Shown here piece after piece: positions 61,802-64,000 of a stretch of DNA of 64,000 nucleotides. Source of the DNA: an uncultured Verrucomicrobiales bacterium (GTDB taxonomy: Bacteria; Verrucomicrobiota; Verrucomicrobiia; Verrucomicrobiales; Akkermansiaceae); the NCBI GenBank assembly GCA_905478925.1, contig CAJQKQ010000037.1, positions 1 through 64,000 of the forward strand, written 5' to 3'. The first letter of the stretch is position 1; every line of letters starts with the position of its first letter. A program made the translations under genes and the position numbers. Under the pieces are notes generated by a model, which made no database searches, was not told the DNA's origin, and worked only from the letters and a program-made list of their open reading frames with translations.

Positions 61802-64000
61802 ATGCCTGATCATCCACCCGCCAGCCGAAACGTGATTCCTGCCAGCCTGCAGAAGCAGTTGGAGGATTTCCGTCGCCTCCTTTGGCGGCGAAAGGTGATG
61901 GAAGCGGTCGCAGCCGGACTGATCGGATTGTTGGTTTCGTTCCTGCTGATTTTCGGGTTGGATAGGATCTGGCAAACACCCGGTTGGGTGCGGTTGCTGG
62001 TTCTGCTCGGCGGCATTTCGCTGTTCGCCGGGTTTGCGCCTTATTGGTTGCATCGCTGGGTCTGGGGACACAGGCATGAGGGGCAGCTTGCACGACTCAT
62101 CGCACGAAAATTTCCGGGTCTTGGTGACCGCCTTCTCGGTGTCATCGAGCTGCAAATGCAGGACGAGGCGGGCGATTCGCTCTCCCCGAGGCTACGGGCT
62201 GCGGCGATGGAAGTGGTCGCTGCGGAAACCGGGAAAAGGGATCTCGATACCGCGCTGCCGAGCCCGAGGCACAGAAAATGGGGTTTGGCTGCGATCCTTC
62301 TGATGGGGCTGGTAGCAACGGCTTTTCTGGCGACCCCCAAGGCGGGTCTCAATGCGCTAGAGCGCTGGCTAATGCCGTTTTCCGATACGGAGAGATACAC
62401 GTTCACCCAGCTTGATTCCCCGGTCGGATATCTTGCGGTGCCCTATGGCGAGGCATTCGGAGTTCGCCTCAAGCTTTCGAAAAACTCAGAGCAGAGGCCT
62501 AGCTCTGCGCAGGGTCGATATGGGCTTCAGCCGGAGGTCAACGCGAGGCTCGAGGAGGAAATCTATGACTTCCGCTTTCCCGGTCAGCAGGAGGCGGGAA
62601 CAGTGGTGTTCCGGATCGGCGATCTGAAGCACCTGCTCAAAGTCGAACCGAAGCAGCGTCCCAGCGTGAACGGGGCGAAGGCGATTGTCACCTATCCCAA
62701 ATATATGGGCATCCCGAAAAGGGAGGTTGATCTGACGTCAGGTGAACTGAGCCTGGTTGAGGGTAGCTCGATTGTTTTTGAGCTGGATATGAGCCGTCCC
62801 GTGCGCTCCGGCGCATACGGTCCCGGGCGGGCATACGGAGAGGCGGCTCCCGACGCAGTGTTCGAGCCTATGTCCGGGGTTCTCGATATCGTTGGAAATA
62901 AGGCGCAGACGGGGAAGATCCATGTCGGTGCTGTCCCGTTCGAGATCCCGTTCTCGTGGATTGATGAGTTTGGGCTGATAGGCGGATCCGATTTCAGGCT
63001 GAGGGTCGATGCCGTGAAGGACGCTCCACCGGTCGCATACACCCAGGGTCTTGAGCGCCAGAAGGCGATTCTCCCCGAAGAGGCACTGGATTTCGAGATT
63101 CTCTGCGAGGATGATTTCGGGCTCAAGCAAGCCGGTATCGAGTGGGAAAGCCTTGGGACGGCAGCAGATCAACAGCCGGGGACGAAGGGCGAGCTTGTCC
63201 TGGCAGAAGGCAATCCCGAGCAGCGAAGGATCATGAAGCCGGTGGTGTTTTCGCCAGCCGCATTTGGGATGGGGCCGCAGAGGATCCTTTTGCGGGCGTT
63301 TTCCGAGGACTACTTTCCGGGACGCGGGCGGGTATACTCAGAGCCTATCATGATCTACATTCTCAGCCGGGAGGAGCACGCGCAACTGCTCAAGAGCCAG
63401 TTCGATAGGACGATCAGCGAGTTGGAAGACCTTGCCCGGAAAGAACTGAACCTCCTCGATGAGAACCAGCGCCTTGAGCGGATGGCAGGGGAGGAGCTTC
63501 AGAAGGATGAGAACCGGAAGCGTCTCGAGGAGCAGGAACTGGCGGAAAGCCAGAACTCCGAGAAGATGAAGGAGCTCACCGAAAAAATGGAGGAAGTGAT
63601 GAAGGGCGCGACACGCAACGGTGAGATCGACAAGGAGACGCTTAAGAAGATGGCGGAGGCCATGAAGTCGATGCAGGAGCTTTCCGACAAGGATATCCCG
63701 GAAGTCCGCGACAAGTTGGCTGAAGCCAAGGAGAAATCGAACACCCAGGAAAAGGCCAAGGAGGACGTCGCAGAGGCTGTTGAAAAGCAGAAGAAGGTGG
63801 TTGAGAAGATGAAGAAGGCGATCGAGCAGGCGAATGACGCGAACAAGCGTTTCGAGGCCAGCACCTTCGTGAGCCGTCTCAAGAAGGCCGCCTCGGAACA
63901 GCAGGGGATCGCAGGAACCCTGATCGAAGGTTTTTCAAAGATGCTTGGGATAAGGGCGAAAGAGATCGATCCAAGCGACCAGATCAGGCTTTCCGATACC
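61802..64000 (+). CDS. DUF4175-like membrane and coiled-coil protein, cut by the right edge
   Basis: The frame runs from ATG 61802 past the right edge with no stop, at least 733 codons. Two membrane helices near residues 35-80 (AAGLIGLLVSFLLIFGLDRIW and VRLLVLLGGISLFAGFAPY) and a third near 162-180 (LAAILLMGLVATAFLATPK) are followed by beta-rich segments. From about 520 on there is a long highly charged coiled coil (KMEEVMKGATRNGEIDKETLKK, KSMQELSDKDIPEVRDKLAEAKEK). This matches the large DUF4175-type proteins that accompany MoxR/DUF58/VWA clusters in Planctomycetes and Verrucomicrobia, but those genes would lie beyond the edge. Function unknown. Confidence 0.65.
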   Translation, partial: MPDHPPASRNVIPASLQKQLEDFRRLLWRRKVMEAVAAGLIGLLVSFLLIFGLDRIWQTPGWVRLLVLLGGISLFAGFAPYWLHRWVWGHRHEGQLARLIARKFPGLGDRLLGVIELQMQDEAGDSLSPRLRAAAMEVVAAETGKRDLDTALPSPRHRKWGLAAILLMGLVATAFLATPKAGLNALERWLMPFSDTERYTFTQLDSPVGYLAVPYGEAFGVRLKLSKNSEQRPSSAQGRYGLQPEVNARLEEEIYDFRFPGQQEAGTVVFRIGDLKHLLKVEPKQRPSVNGAKAIVTYPKYMGIPKREVDLTSGELSLVEGSSIVFELDMSRPVRSGAYGPGRAYGEAAPDAVFEPMSGVLDIVGNKAQTGKIHVGAVPFEIPFSWIDEFGLIGGSDFRLRVDAVKDAPPVAYTQGLERQKAILPEEALDFEILCEDDFGLKQAGIEWESLGTAADQQPGTKGELVLAEGNPEQRRIMKPVVFSPAAFGMGPQRILLRAFSEDYFPGRGRVYSEPIMIYILSREEHAQLLKSQFDRTISELEDLARKELNLLDENQRLERMAGEELQKDENRKRLEEQELAESQNSEKMKELTEKMEEVMKGATRNGEIDKETLKKMAEAMKSMQELSDKDIPEVRDKLAEAKEKSNTQEKAKEDVAEAVEKQKKVVEKMKKAIEQANDANKRFEASTFVSRLKKAASEQQGIAGTLIEGFSKMLGIRAKEIDPSDQIRLSDT

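Overview
The window is about 64 kb of a moderately GC-rich bacterial chromosome. The gene content points to the Verrucomicrobiota, most likely a Verrucomicrobiales relative. The pointers are a DUF1800/DUF1501 pair with a Tat signal, a very large alpha-2-macroglobulin, an extended Rho with a Lys/Ala-rich N-terminus, YfbK-type architecture next to an ECF sigma factor, and a DUF4175-like protein. This assignment is inferred from family content, not from a marker-gene comparison. The DNA is mostly ordinary chromosomal housekeeping and envelope genes. I see no rRNA, tRNA, CRISPR array, prophage or intact insertion sequence. The only recognisable accessory elements are one vapBC toxin-antitoxin pair, one nuclease gene fragment and several families of short dispersed repeats.

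Layout. 1-8.5 kb: a phosphotransferase cut by the left edge, an AlaT-like aminotransferase, a CPBP membrane protease, a duplicated AsnC/siroheme-decarboxylase-like protein, RapA, and small genes (VOC protein, DUF2288, glutaredoxin). 8.5-14.6 kb: a 2021-residue alpha-2-macroglobulin with an intact thioester. 14.7-30.5 kb: a long run on the minus strand holding a Sel1 protein, an M42 peptidase, rpoN, purL, rho, a nuclease remnant, a repeat-rich lipoprotein, a CDP-alcohol phosphatidyltransferase next to a metallophosphoesterase, and a large U32 protein. 30.5-33.4 kb: the DUF1800/DUF1501 pair. 33.5-38.4 kb: gpmI, a dCMP-deaminase-like gene, and a plus-strand rarD, zinc-ribbon coiled-coil and squalene/phytoene synthase run. 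38.5-41.4 kb: a sugar isomerase-like TIM barrel and a Gfo/Idh/MocA oxidoreductase, separated by vapBC on the other strand. 41.4-48.2 kb: cca, parB without parA, manA, DCC protein, Ldh-family dehydrogenase and efp. 48.4-54.0 kb: a tightly packed operon of 2-oxoacid dehydrogenase E1 alpha, E1 beta and E2, then rex, an ECF sigma factor and a membrane anti-sigma/YfbK-like protein. 54-64 kb: secreted proteins (SHD1-like, double-psi barrel, thioredoxin), a 1190-residue SNF2 helicase, a divergent protein of unknown function, and a DUF4175-like membrane coiled-coil protein cut by the right edge.

How the genes work together. The E1-E2-rex block couples pyruvate (or another 2-oxoacid) oxidation to NADH sensing, and the ECF/anti-sigma pair follows with start/stop overlap. 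RapA, Rho and sigma-54 are transcription functions in one half of the window. The most unusual observations are a YfbK-like protein that appears to lack its VWA domain and carries an anti-sigma-like N-terminus, short repeats built in frame into purL and the U32 gene, a Trp-rich insert plus a bait-like region in the macroglobulin, an AhbA/AhbB-like internal duplication, EF-P with Arg at the modification tip, and a terminator-like hairpin just upstream of the SNF2 start codon. No clearly new defence or biosynthetic system was identified.
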